Source: Opitutia bacterium
GTDB lineage: Bacteria > Verrucomicrobiota > Verrucomicrobiia > Opitutales > JABJCN01
Reading direction: 5' to 3'
DNA: 53,902 bases
Assembly (NCBI GenBank): GCA_018668635.1
Contig: JABJCN010000067.1
Location: 1 to 53,902, forward strand
Notes under the pieces: generated by a model
What the model saw: only the letters and a program-made list of their open reading frames with translations
Told to the model about the DNA's origin: nothing
Database searches by the model: none
Part shown: positions 1 through 8,263 of the stretch, piece by piece
Position numbering within the stretch: the first letter of the stretch is position 1
Layout: each line of letters begins with the position of its first letter
Translations under genes and position numbers: made by a program

Positions 1-1
1 C

Positions 2-667
2 GCCGGTCAGGAAATGACAAGCCGGGGCAAGCGAACCTTTATTCCGCCGGCCATTGTGGAGGTGAAGCCGGTTTTTGAGTGGGAGCATGAAAAGGTCAAT
101 CTCAACCAAGTAACCTATTGGGAACATGTGGGCACCCACATGGATGCACCCGCCCATTTCTCTGAGGGCAGTACTGTTGACGAGATACCAGCGGAGGACC
201 TTGTACTTCCACTTGCAGTTTTTGACATCAAGGCGCGCGCCGCAAAAGATCCTCTTGCGCTACTTACTCTTGAGGATCTTAAGGCTTGGGAGATTAAGCA
301 TGGCCGTATACCAGAAAGAGCCTGTGTTGCGATGAATAGTGGTTGGGCCAAGCATGTGGATACACCAAGGTATAAGAGCCTTGATGCCAATGGAAAGCAC
401 AGGCAACCTGCGTTTCACATTGATGCTGTTGAATTTCTAATGGAAGAACGCAATGTGGTGGCATTGGCTGTGGATACTTTTTCTTTCGACAATCAGCATT
501 CGCCTGGCAGCGATGTCCACTACCGGTGGCTCGGTGATGAGCGCTGGGGCATCGAAAACGTCAATAATCTGGATGACGTTCCTCCCGTTGGTTCCACTAT
601 TATTGTGGGCCAACCCAGTATCAAGGGCGGGTCCGGTGGGCCAAATCGTGTATTGGCCCTTGTGTGA
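2..667 (+). CDS. Cyclase-family metal-dependent hydrolase (5' end cut off by window)
   Basis: This is a member of the cyclase / kynurenine-formamidase-like family (Cyclase, PF04199), metal-dependent hydrolases that open amide or lactone bonds. The family metal motif HxGTHxDAPxHF is visible as HVGTHMDAPAHF, near residue 40 of the visible part. The frame stays open upstream of the first ATG (position 14) to the window edge, and the usual N-terminal strand of the family (DLT/DIS-type) is missing, so I treat the gene as 5'-truncated. The C-terminal half has the family-typical VVALAVDTFSFD and VGSTIIVG segments. The substrate cannot be deduced. A second, only distantly similar cyclase lies at 45495-46142. 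Confidence 0.8.
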   Translation, partial: AGQEMTSRGKRTFIPPAIVEVKPVFEWEHEKVNLNQVTYWEHVGTHMDAPAHFSEGSTVDEIPAEDLVLPLAVFDIKARAAKDPLALLTLEDLKAWEIKHGRIPERACVAMNSGWAKHVDTPRYKSLDANGKHRQPAFHIDAVEFLMEERNVVALAVDTFSFDNQHSPGSDVHYRWLGDERWGIENVNNLDDVPPVGSTIIVGQPSIKGGSGGPNRVLALV

Positions 668-959
668 CACTTTGGACAGATACATTTTAGCGAATAAAAG
701 GGAGCCACGGAGCTGTTCTTGTACATTATTTCTCTCACATTTTGCCTTTTTTTGCTGGTTTTTTTTGCTGGGACTATTGCTTAGTCGGCCGGTCAACTTT
801 TCTTTATTATAGTCTTGCCTCACTTAATTTCGAACCAGATAAGTTCCGATTTGAATTCTGTCGTCGGTCGGACAGGAAAAAACCTTAAACACCCTATAGC
901 TATAAGGCTGGGTTGTTGAAATAGCACAGCTAGAATAATTCGAATTTGGAAGGAATAAA
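668..959. other. Intergenic region upstream of the CNB-methylglyoxal synthase gene
   Basis: No gene is visible. The stretch is AT-rich and holds two perfect 10-bp palindromes, tatagctata (895-904) and aattcgaatt (937-946), both within 65 bases of the downstream start. They could be operator half-site pairs, but palindromes this short also occur by chance. A strong purine-rich ribosome binding site (ggaagga, about 950-956) precedes the ATG at 960, which is unusual in this window. Confidence 0.3.
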
Positions 960-1865
960 ATGGACAATAAACGTAAGGATTTAATTGATATTCTCAAAGA
1001 AAAATCTCCACTATCCGGTCAGTTTACCGATTATGAAATTCTTCAATTAATCGAAATAATGCCGCTTTGTGAGTATGATGAAAATGCGACTATTTATAAG
1101 GAGGGGGAACCTGCGACTTCCTTGAAGTTTCTAATTAATGGAGCAGTAAATATCCATCTGAATAATCATTTGGTAGCGCAATTAACCCCGGGAGATGTTT
1201 TCGGCGAAGCCATGTTTTCCGATCAAGGAAAACGCATTGCTGATGCTGTCGCCGTAGAACCAGCAGAAGTTTTACAATTTGATCTTGCGGCATATGAGGA
1301 GATGCTACGGCAGGATACGAAGGTGGCCCTGAAATGTAAACATATATTCGAAGAACTATATAAGAATAATGTTATAGCTAATGAGCATTTTTTTACAAAA
1401 GATACAACAAAGTATCTTGCCTTGGTTGCACATAATGAGATGAAAGTGCCTTTGGTCCAGTTTGTTCAATCAAATTTAAAGAAAATTAATAAATTCCCAC
1501 TTGTCGCCACTGGTACCACTGGTGAATTATTGTATAAAGAAGCCAAAATTCTTCTATCCAAAAAAGTAAAGTCTGGTCCACTTGGTGGAGACCAGGCGAT
1601 CGGTCAGATGATATCTACAGACAATATTAAGGGTATTATCTTCTTTCGTGATCCTCTATCACCACATCCTCATCATGCCGATATAGAAGCACTGGGTAGG
1701 CTTTGTGATGTCTATCAAGTTCCACTGGCAACCAATCCAGCGACAGCAACCGCTGTATTAGACTACCTGGTAACCAACCCAGATAAGGAACCAGCACAAG
1801 TTAACAGTTTGTTGTCAGATTACGGCAGGGAACAGGCAAAAGTCGTCCAGGATAAAAGCAAATAA
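960..1865 (+). CDS. Cyclic-nucleotide-binding domain fused to methylglyoxal synthase
   Basis: Residues about 10-135 form a cNMP-binding (CNB) domain. The phosphate-binding cassette is recognisable as FGEAMF followed by GKRIADA, with the key Glu and Arg present. Residues about 150-275 match methylglyoxal synthase, which converts dihydroxyacetone phosphate to methylglyoxal and phosphate. The signatures are LALVAH (His158), ATGTTGEL, SGPLGGDQ (Asp211, matching catalytic Asp71 of E. coli MgsA), FFRDPL (Asp231) and PHHAD (His238, Asp241, matching His98 and Asp101). The position of E. coli Asp20 is Asn159 here. MgsA is normally a stand-alone protein of about 150 residues; this one is 301. The obvious inference is an enzyme gated by cAMP or cGMP. 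The gene is AT-rich (about 32% GC by hand count over 1381-1440) compared with its neighbours and has a clear ribosome binding site, so acquisition by transfer is possible. Confidence 0.85.
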   Translation: MDNKRKDLIDILKEKSPLSGQFTDYEILQLIEIMPLCEYDENATIYKEGEPATSLKFLINGAVNIHLNNHLVAQLTPGDVFGEAMFSDQGKRIADAVAVEPAEVLQFDLAAYEEMLRQDTKVALKCKHIFEELYKNNVIANEHFFTKDTTKYLALVAHNEMKVPLVQFVQSNLKKINKFPLVATGTTGELLYKEAKILLSKKVKSGPLGGDQAIGQMISTDNIKGIIFFRDPLSPHPHHADIEALGRLCDVYQVPLATNPATATAVLDYLVTNPDKEPAQVNSLLSDYGREQAKVVQDKSK

Positions 1866-2368
1866 TTCCTGAGTTCTCAATCCTAATTGATGCTGGAGCT
1901 TAGTTGATTCCATTTTCTGAAGTTTGGAATAACTGAATCGGGGGTGCTCATGATTCTCGTACTAAAAACGTTTACTTTGCTAATTTGATTCATGCTTGTA
2001 TCGACGTCGCTCTGTTGTCACTTTTAAGCGATGGTTCCATGTATTCAACGGGGTTCCCGCCTCTGGGGTAGTAGTGAAGACATTCCCGAGGGTGGGGAGC
2101 TTTTATCGCCTCTCGCTCCCTGAAAGCGTTTTTACTGACCATATTCATCCTGATCTTGAACCACCTAAGGGTAAGGACCTCAGTCCTTAATATCATTCCT
2201 GAGGAACCTTTAAGAATTCTCTGGCATGATGAATCAAAATTCATAAAAGATTATGATCATGGAATATAGCGTCGGCAATTATCGGCATGTTAACTGTTTG
2301 GGCATCATAAGTTTCCACTGCGTGAATTATTTTCGCAATCATTCGGTCAACTATCTCCCCAATCTATA
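1866..2368. other. Gene-free 500 bp; possible relic or dispersed repeat at 1990-2250
   Basis: No gene is convincing. Between about 1990 and 2245 both strands stay open (64 codons on plus, 84 on minus) and the GC is higher than in the flanks, but neither translation resembles a family I can name with confidence. A perfect hairpin taaggac-ctca-gtcctta lies at 2172-2189. The stretch could be a decayed gene or a copy of a dispersed element; one window cannot show a second copy. Confidence 0.3.
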
Positions 2369-3613
2369 ATGACCATACGCTTTTCACTGACTGTCTTCCT
2401 TCGCTTTCTTCTCCTGCTGTTTTTTCTTTCTGCGCCTTCCCTATTTTGTCAGGATTTACCTTCCTTGCCTGGTGACTCTGCACCTTTTGGTACAGAGAAT
2501 GTAGAACCCGACACGGAAGAGGTCACCGAAACGAAAGGTTCGCAAGGCTTGGGTATTTGGGATGCTTTCCTTCATCGCCTCCGAAATCTTGAGGCTTTGG
2601 ACTACTTTACACTCTCTGTTAACCTCCTTCTTTTGCTACTTTCCGGGCCGATGGCGGACAAGTACAGAAGGGTCAGGGATGCTGACCGAAGCCGGGTTCG
2701 ATTGCGCATACTGCATTTCCTTAACTTGAGCCTGTTTCTCTCTTATCTGGTTGCACTATGCCTGGATGTCCATGTCGCTAAGCAGTTCAGCCAATCCTTT
2801 CTGGTCATAATGGCTACCTTCCTGCTAATTCATTTTATGGAGGCCTTCCTGTTGTCGAAATTCGGCAAGCAAATGGAGATCGAAGGATTTTCCAGGAGTA
2901 TGGAGACCAACACGTCCAAGACATTGGAGCTTTTTACCACCATCCTGATTCTCCTGATTGCCGCTGTCCTTTTGATCAATCTCTGGGAATTAAAGGGGTG
3001 GTTGGAGAAGACAAGTGTTCTCGGTTTCATCGCCTTGTTTTGTTTTGCAACCAAGGAATACTGGGTGGGGGACTTCTTGAGCGGTATTTTTATCATTGGA
3101 CAGGGACGCATTACGCGGGGTGAAGTCATCCGTGTTCCCGATGAGGACGTCTTTGGCATTGTATTGCAGGTCAAGGGATTGCAGACCATTATCAGGGATC
3201 TTGTTCGTCGTCATGATATCACCCTTCCCAACACCGTTCTTTTAAAGAATCGGGTTGATATTTTAAGGACAGACCTGGCGCGCGGAGTCCGGGATTTTAT
3301 TGATTTTAAAATCGGTTACGGGATCGAGGCCAACCGGGTGGAGGCATTCCTGTCCGAGGTCTGGAACAATGCATGTGATACAGCGTCCATCGACAAGGAA
3401 CAAAGCCTTCATATTGCCCTGAAGGATTGTGGTGACCATGCCGCAACCTGGAGGTTAAGCTACACCATGAAGTCACCGCATCAGGTTATCCTTTGTCAAA
3501 ATGCCGTACGCAAAGCGGCCTATGATTTACAGGACAAGCATGGCATTGAGGTTAGTACGCCTTTAACACACAAGGTCCTGGGAGATTCGCAGGGTGAGAA
3601 GTTGGAAGACTGA
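2369..3613 (+). CDS. MscS-family mechanosensitive ion channel
   Basis: A small-conductance mechanosensitive channel of the inner membrane, which would release osmolytes on hypo-osmotic shock. Residues 8-27 form a signal peptide or first membrane segment ending near LFCQ. Further hydrophobic segments lie at about 76-95, 111-165 (two helices), 186-207 and 215-245. The last runs into the MscS pore and beta domain, with KEYWVGDFLSG, IIGQGRITRGEVIRV and the typical GLQT / ITLPN strands. The C-terminal 110 residues match the mixed alpha/beta cytoplasmic part. At 414 residues it is longer than E. coli MscS (286) because of the N-terminal extension. No Shine-Dalgarno sequence precedes the ATG. It ends 14 bases from the convergent UPF0261 gene. 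Confidence 0.88.
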   Translation: MTIRFSLTVFLRFLLLLFFLSAPSLFCQDLPSLPGDSAPFGTENVEPDTEEVTETKGSQGLGIWDAFLHRLRNLEALDYFTLSVNLLLLLLSGPMADKYRRVRDADRSRVRLRILHFLNLSLFLSYLVALCLDVHVAKQFSQSFLVIMATFLLIHFMEAFLLSKFGKQMEIEGFSRSMETNTSKTLELFTTILILLIAAVLLINLWELKGWLEKTSVLGFIALFCFATKEYWVGDFLSGIFIIGQGRITRGEVIRVPDEDVFGIVLQVKGLQTIIRDLVRRHDITLPNTVLLKNRVDILRTDLARGVRDFIDFKIGYGIEANRVEAFLSEVWNNACDTASIDKEQSLHIALKDCGDHAATWRLSYTMKSPHQVILCQNAVRKAAYDLQDKHGIEVSTPLTHKVLGDSQGEKLED

Positions 3614-3627
3614 TTGACGGGCGGGCT

Positions 3628-4836
3628 TTAAATGGCCTGTTTCAAACTTTCCAGCAACTGTTGTGCGCAGGCTTCGGCGAATTCGGGGTCGTTGATGGCG
3701 CAGTCCATTTCAATCAGCCTTATACCCTTGCGGAGATTGTCTCGGATGGATTCCAGGAGTGCTGTATCCGCCTCCGGGTCGTGAAAGGGTTGGCCTTTGG
3801 CGCTGATGATACTGATTGCCCTCCGGGGAAATAAAAGGGTCACCGGGCCGATGGAAAGATTTGCCTTTTCTGCCAGTCTTCGTCCGAGTTCTGCAGATTC
3901 CGAAGACGTGGTTCGCATGAGTGTAACCTGAGGGTTGTGCTCATAGAATGTGCGTCCTTCATACTTCCTTGAAATCCCGTCCATTGCGCCGAAGTTGACC
4001 ATATCGAGACATCCAGGCGCGATAACTGTGGGGATGCCGTTTAGTGCAGCTGCCATGAGCCTGTTCGGGCCTGCGGATAGAATGCCTCCCACCAATTCAT
4101 CGGCCATTTCTGTGGTGGTGATGTCGAGTACACCGGAGACCATGCCGGTTTCAATCAGCGATTCCATTGTGCGTCCGCCTGTGCCGGTTGCATGGAAGAC
4201 CAACACTTCATACCCCTCCGCTTCAAGGATGGCCTTGGCGTGGTTCATGCATTCCGTCGTGTTCCCAAACATACTGGCAACGATGATGGGCTTTTCATTT
4301 GTCTGGGGTGGGGGAGTTGATTCCACCATTCCACAAATTGCACCGGCAGCATTTGTAAATATTTTGCGGGAAATGCGATTTAGCCCGGCCACATCGACTA
4401 TGCTGGGCATCAGGGTCACATCCTTGATGCCCATATAGACAGGAGCGCTTTCACTGGCTGCAAGGGTAGAGACCATGAGTTTTGGAAATCCAATTGGTAG
4501 AGCACGCATTGCCATTGTGGCAATTGATGTTCCGCCTCCACCCCCCAAGGATATAATTCCATTGATGCGTCCCTCCTTTTCGAGTTTTAAAACAACCTCT
4601 GCAGCCCCTTTCCCCATGGCTTTAACAGCTTGCCCCCGGTCATCCAGTTCGTTGGCTTTTACCCTGGCAGCTTTTGCTATCTCTTCGCGAGGTATGTCCG
4701 GTGACAAGCCCGGAGGGGTTAAGCTGCCTACATCTATGATTATTGGTGTGTGTCCGCGTAGTGTAATGATTTCTGCGACGAAGGCGTGTTCTTCAGCCTT
4801 TGTGTCCAGGGTTCCAAGGACGGCGATTGTAGCCAT
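3628..4836 (-). CDS. Tm-1-like ATP-binding domain protein (UPF0261 family)
   Basis: The N-terminus (MATIAVLGTLDTKAEEH) and the block GGGGGTSIATMAMRALPIGFPKLMVST are diagnostic for the UPF0261 / Tm-1-like ATP-binding family. A longer reading from 4863 would run into the upstream gene, so I prefer the ATG at 4836, one base after the stop of the PEP-hydrolase-like gene. This suggests translational coupling. The protein is then 402 residues, the usual size. In the tomato virus-resistance protein Tm-1 this domain and a TIM barrel like that of the neighbouring gene are fused in one chain, which supports a shared function here. The reaction is unknown. It is the last gene of the minus-strand operon 8160-3628. 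Confidence 0.88.
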   Translation of the reverse strand: MATIAVLGTLDTKAEEHAFVAEIITLRGHTPIIIDVGSLTPPGLSPDIPREEIAKAARVKANELDDRGQAVKAMGKGAAEVVLKLEKEGRINGIISLGGGGGTSIATMAMRALPIGFPKLMVSTLAASESAPVYMGIKDVTLMPSIVDVAGLNRISRKIFTNAAGAICGMVESTPPPQTNEKPIIVASMFGNTTECMNHAKAILEAEGYEVLVFHATGTGGRTMESLIETGMVSGVLDITTTEMADELVGGILSAGPNRLMAAALNGIPTVIAPGCLDMVNFGAMDGISRKYEGRTFYEHNPQVTLMRTTSSESAELGRRLAEKANLSIGPVTLLFPRRAISIISAKGQPFHDPEADTALLESIRDNLRKGIRLIEMDCAINDPEFAEACAQQLLESLKQAI

Positions 4837-4837
4837 G

Positions 4838-5680
4838 TTATTTCGGTAGCCGGATTTCTGCAAATTTTCGCACCTGTTCGGTCAGGGCAATTTCGGTTGG
4901 TAACCGTTCCATCGAGCTAGCTCCATAAAATCCATCCACTCCCCTTGTATTTTCCAGTACATAACGGGCATCTTCAGGATTTGCAATCGGGCCGCCGTGG
5001 CAGATGACAAGAACATCGTCGCGAACAGACTTTGCTGCTTCGGCCAGTTCCTGAACCTTTTGTGCCGCATCCTCCAGCGACATGGAGGTTTCTGCACCAA
5101 TCGTTCCACAGGTTGTCAATCCCATGTGGGCGACAACTATATCCGCGCCGGCCCGGGTCATTGCCTCCGATTCATCAATATTAAATACATATGGGGTGGT
5201 CAGCAGATCCATGTCCCGTGCAGCGGCGACCAGATCCACCTCCAAGCCATAACCCATACCGGTTTCCTCCAGGTTATCACGCATTTTTCCATCAAACAGA
5301 CCAACTGTCGGGAAGTTCTGTATACCGGCAAAGCCCATATCCTTTAACTGGCGAAGGAAGTGGTCCCGGAGCATAAACGGATCTGTCCCATTGACTCCTG
5401 CCAGTACAGGGGTATGGCGAACTGCTGTAAGTACTTCGTGAGCCATTTCCACAACGATCTCATTTGCATTTCCGTAAGCCATCAAACCGGAGAGGGAACC
5501 GCGACCGGCCATCCGGTAGCGTCCGGAATTATAGATGACAATGAGATCAATGCCGCCGGTCTCCTCACACTTGGCTGAGATGCCCGTTCCGGCTCCACCC
5601 CCCAGGATGGGAATTCCCGCGGCAACCTTGGTGCGGAAGCGCTGGAGAATTGCAGTTCGTGAATTGTCAGGGTTGCTCAT
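4838..5680 (-). CDS. Phosphoenolpyruvate hydrolase-like TIM-barrel protein
   Basis: A TIM-barrel protein of the PEP_hydrolase family (PF09370). Recognisable segments are [61 protein letters not shown] and [18 protein letters not shown] at 5704 would add eight residues. I prefer the ATG at 5680, which gives [12 protein letters not shown] and has aagga about 11 bases upstream. It is coupled to the Tm-1-like gene downstream (one-base gap). Family members have been linked to PEP- or oxaloacetate-type hydrolysis, but the substrate here is not shown by the sequence. The operon context (hydroxyacid dehydrogenase, enolase superfamily) favours a 2-oxoacid or sugar-acid pathway. Confidence 0.85.
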   Translation of the reverse strand: MSNPDNSRTAILQRFRTKVAAGIPILGGGAGTGISAKCEETGGIDLIVIYNSGRYRMAGRGSLSGLMAYGNANEIVVEMAHEVLTAVRHTPVLAGVNGTDPFMLRDHFLRQLKDMGFAGIQNFPTVGLFDGKMRDNLEETGMGYGLEVDLVAAARDMDLLTTPYVFNIDESEAMTRAGADIVVAHMGLTTCGTIGAETSMSLEDAAQKVQELAEAAKSVRDDVLVICHGGPIANPEDARYVLENTRGVDGFYGASSMERLPTEIALTEQVRKFAEIRLPK

Positions 5681-5758
5681 TTTGGTAGATATCCTTGTTC
5701 CCACTGGTAGGCTTGCAAGGCGAAAAGGAGTGAGATAAAAAAAGTGCTCAGGCGTACC

Positions 5759-6727
5759 TTACGTCCGGGTGTTTACAACGTTTTGCGGCGTCCCTTTTAT
5801 GAACGACTCCACGTTTTTAACGGCGACATCCATCAACCTGGATCGAGCGGCCCGGGTTGCCCATGCGATGTGCGGTGTCACGAAACAATTCCTTGCTCCG
5901 ATGAGAGGATTGTCCCTTCGCGCCGGTTCTTCACCCAGGACGTCAAGTCCTGCACCGCCAATCTGCCCCGAATTCAAGGCCGCAGCCAATGCAGTCTCGT
6001 CGATCAGCGGTCCACGTCCTGTATTGATCAGGAAAGCTGTTGACTTCATTTTTGCCAATGCCTTCGAGTTGATAAATCCTTCATTTTCCTGAGTAAGCGG
6101 GCAGTGCAGGGAGATGATATCACTTTCCTTTAGAATGATTTCCACATCCTCCGTCGTCACCTCTGGTTCCAGTTCGATCCCTTTGCCCAGAGAGGGACTG
6201 TGAACCAGCAGTTTCATACCAAACCCTTTTGCGATTCTTCCAACCTGTCGACCAATACTCCCATAACCGATGATACCGAGTGTGAGTCCCTGCAGTTCGA
6301 GTAGGGGGAAGTCCGAGAAGCAAAAGTCCGGGCATTCATTCCAGCGATGCTCCTTTACGGCGTCTGCATGATGTGCAACCCGCTGTGTCAGGTTCAGGAT
6401 ATGCGCAAAAGTCATCTGGGCAACGGAGGCGGATCCGTAGTCCGGAACATTTGTCACTGGAATGCCTTTCTCCGCTGCGGCTTCCACATCCACGATATTG
6501 AATCCTGTGGCTGTCACTCCGATATATTTCAGTCCATCCAATTCCTCAATGGCTTGGCGTGGTATCAGTGCCTTGTTGGTAATAATGGCATCTGCTTTCT
6601 TCGATCTTTTTATAACCTCACAAGGAGTCGAGCGGTCATGGACCTCACACGAACCCAGTGCCTCTAGTCCTTCCCATGAAAGATCGCCGGGATTCAATGT
6701 ATGACCATCGACAACAACTATTTTCAC
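5759..6727 (-). CDS. D-2-hydroxyacid dehydrogenase (glycerate dehydrogenase / hydroxypyruvate reductase type)
   Basis: An NAD(P)-dependent 2-hydroxyacid dehydrogenase of 322 residues, the usual length. The nucleotide-binding GxGxxG motif is GIIGYGSIGRQ, near residue 150. The catalytic set is visible: Arg in INTGRGPLID, Glu in LGEEPA and His in TPHIAWA. The N-terminal half carries the family segment YIGVTATGFNIVDV. It starts with GTG (6727) with no clear ribosome binding site. It sits 23 bases after the enolase-superfamily gene and 78 bases before the PEP-hydrolase-like gene, in one operon. Glycerate/hydroxypyruvate or a related C3-C4 hydroxyacid is the most likely substrate, by inference. Confidence 0.9.
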   Translation of the reverse strand: MKIVVVDGHTLNPGDLSWEGLEALGSCEVHDRSTPCEVIKRSKKADAIITNKALIPRQAIEELDGLKYIGVTATGFNIVDVEAAAEKGIPVTNVPDYGSASVAQMTFAHILNLTQRVAHHADAVKEHRWNECPDFCFSDFPLLELQGLTLGIIGYGSIGRQVGRIAKGFGMKLLVHSPSLGKGIELEPEVTTEDVEIILKESDIISLHCPLTQENEGFINSKALAKMKSTAFLINTGRGPLIDETALAAALNSGQIGGAGLDVLGEEPARRDNPLIGARNCFVTPHIAWATRAARSRLMDVAVKNVESFIKGTPQNVVNTRT

Positions 6728-6750
6728 GATAATTTTTATTCCTGCCTATT

Positions 6751-8160
6751 TTAATTCAGTTTAATCTCATTCAGGGTATCCCAGTTTGGCATGAAATCAC
6801 CACCATAACCGGTTTCCAGAACCCTCGATATATCCAGTTGTCCATGCCTGATATTGACTATGGGGAGACTTGAATTTCCGGTGGTGTAGACTTCCGGATG
6901 TTTTTCCATTGCCCATTGCCTTTCTACGGGGTCGAGGAATTGCAGGCCGTTTACGTAATGGTGGCCGTTGCGCTCTGTATGCCGGATGCCGAGTGTTCCC
7001 GCTACACACAGATCCTGATGCAATGGCAGAATGGGTACATTGGTCAGGTCTTCACTGGAGAGGAACAGCGGTTTTTCGGGATTTGTCCGGTTATTCCTTT
7101 CAATGATTTCAAAATTCTTAAAGGTTCGGAAGGGGCCTTTGCAGTTCTTTGCACTGACACCCCGATAACCCAGTTGGATTGCACTCTCAAAGGCTTCATC
7201 AGTGCCATTTGATTCATCAATTATAACTGGAATTCGACGATTGATTTCAGCAAGCTCATCAGCAAATTCATCGTTCAGTGCAGTATTGCGGTGTAATGGC
7301 TGTTCAACCCAAAGAATCTGCTTGCGGAAGTCACCAATTTCCCGGGTTGATTCAAAGACATCCAGAAAGGATAGGAAATCTTTAGGTGTCTGGAATTGTT
7401 CGTTTGCATCGATGGTGACATGGAAGTTGCCTTTTCCCAGTTTGGATGTAAGCACGCCATTCACTTCACATAAACGGTTCATGACCTCCTCCTCATTGGC
7501 AGATGCCTTCAACTTGAACCACCGAATTCCATAACTTTCGATTACGGCCTCCAGTGACTCAGGTAGTCCATCATTGATCGGTTCAATTATCTCATTATCA
7601 TACAAGGGATCCACGAGGCCAACGGTATGGCGAACATCGATTTTCTGCTTTGGTGTCTTGTCGAGCAATTCGGAAAATTTTTCGCCGAGCCCAAGTGCAT
7701 TGGTTGAAATTACTCCATGAAGCCCCTGGTCGGTGGCTCGACAAATTGCATCTATGATGGCGCTATCCATCAGTGCACATCCAAAACCTGCAGTTAGATC
7801 GTTGAAACGGCCACTTGAATTAAGCCTCCTGGTCTCGATTTCCAGTTCACGATGCAAATCCCATGCGGAGGCACTTTCGTGCTCCTGATAAAGATTGGCC
7901 GCCTGAGCAATGGAATCCTCAAGAGACTGTTGGCGTTCTTCAAAACTTATATCCGGATTTTTCTCAAACCACATGGGGGAGAATATGGTCGCCCCAATTC
8001 CTGGAATATTTTTTCCATCCTCATCCTCAACTATAACCTTTAGCAATGCACAATCAAGTTTTTCGATTTTTGCATTCCCAAAATGAAACGGCATTCTTAA
8101 TAAGGCTGGTCTGGAATACAATCGAGTCTCACGAACCCTTATTTTCTTTGGAGCATCCAT
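6751..8160 (-). CDS. Enolase-superfamily (muconate-lactonizing-enzyme subgroup) protein
   Basis: A mandelate racemase / muconate lactonizing enzyme-like member of the enolase superfamily. The expected active-site elements appear in order: KxK (WFKLKA), metal ligands Asp (VTIDANEQF), Glu (LWVEQPLH) and Asp/Glu (VIIDES), then Lys in VSAKNCKGP at the end of the sixth strand. The two opposed lysines fit the MLE subgroup (cycloisomerases, epimerases, o-succinylbenzoate synthases) rather than the mandelate racemase subgroup with catalytic His. It is 469 residues, longer than the usual 360-440. First gene of the minus-strand operon, divergent from the epimerase-like gene at 8264. A dehydratase or epimerase step on a sugar acid is inferred. 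Confidence 0.82.
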   Translation of the reverse strand: MDAPKKIRVRETRLYSRPALLRMPFHFGNAKIEKLDCALLKVIVEDEDGKNIPGIGATIFSPMWFEKNPDISFEERQQSLEDSIAQAANLYQEHESASAWDLHRELEIETRRLNSSGRFNDLTAGFGCALMDSAIIDAICRATDQGLHGVISTNALGLGEKFSELLDKTPKQKIDVRHTVGLVDPLYDNEIIEPINDGLPESLEAVIESYGIRWFKLKASANEEEVMNRLCEVNGVLTSKLGKGNFHVTIDANEQFQTPKDFLSFLDVFESTREIGDFRKQILWVEQPLHRNTALNDEFADELAEINRRIPVIIDESNGTDEAFESAIQLGYRGVSAKNCKGPFRTFKNFEIIERNNRTNPEKPLFLSSEDLTNVPILPLHQDLCVAGTLGIRHTERNGHHYVNGLQFLDPVERQWAMEKHPEVYTTGNSSLPIVNIRHGQLDISRVLETGYGGDFMPNWDTLNEIKLN

Positions 8161-8263
8161 ATTTTTAAATGCTGAATTTTCATTGAAAGACGGCTATGGT
8201 CAACAGGAGATTTGGATGTGTCTTTGTGTTGCCAAATCATTACGATTATTCATTCTTTAATCC
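8161..8263. promoter_or_regulatory. Divergent intergenic region with presumed promoters
   Basis: About 100 bases separate the divergent enolase-superfamily and epimerase-like genes, so both promoters should lie here. On the minus strand a TTGACC hexamer is visible (about 8198-8203), but no good -10 box follows at the right distance. No strong operator palindrome is seen. Confidence 0.3.

Noticed and set aside
1990-2244. 84- and 64-codon frames on opposite strands
   Set aside because: Neither shows a domain or a start signal; kept only as an unexplained region.
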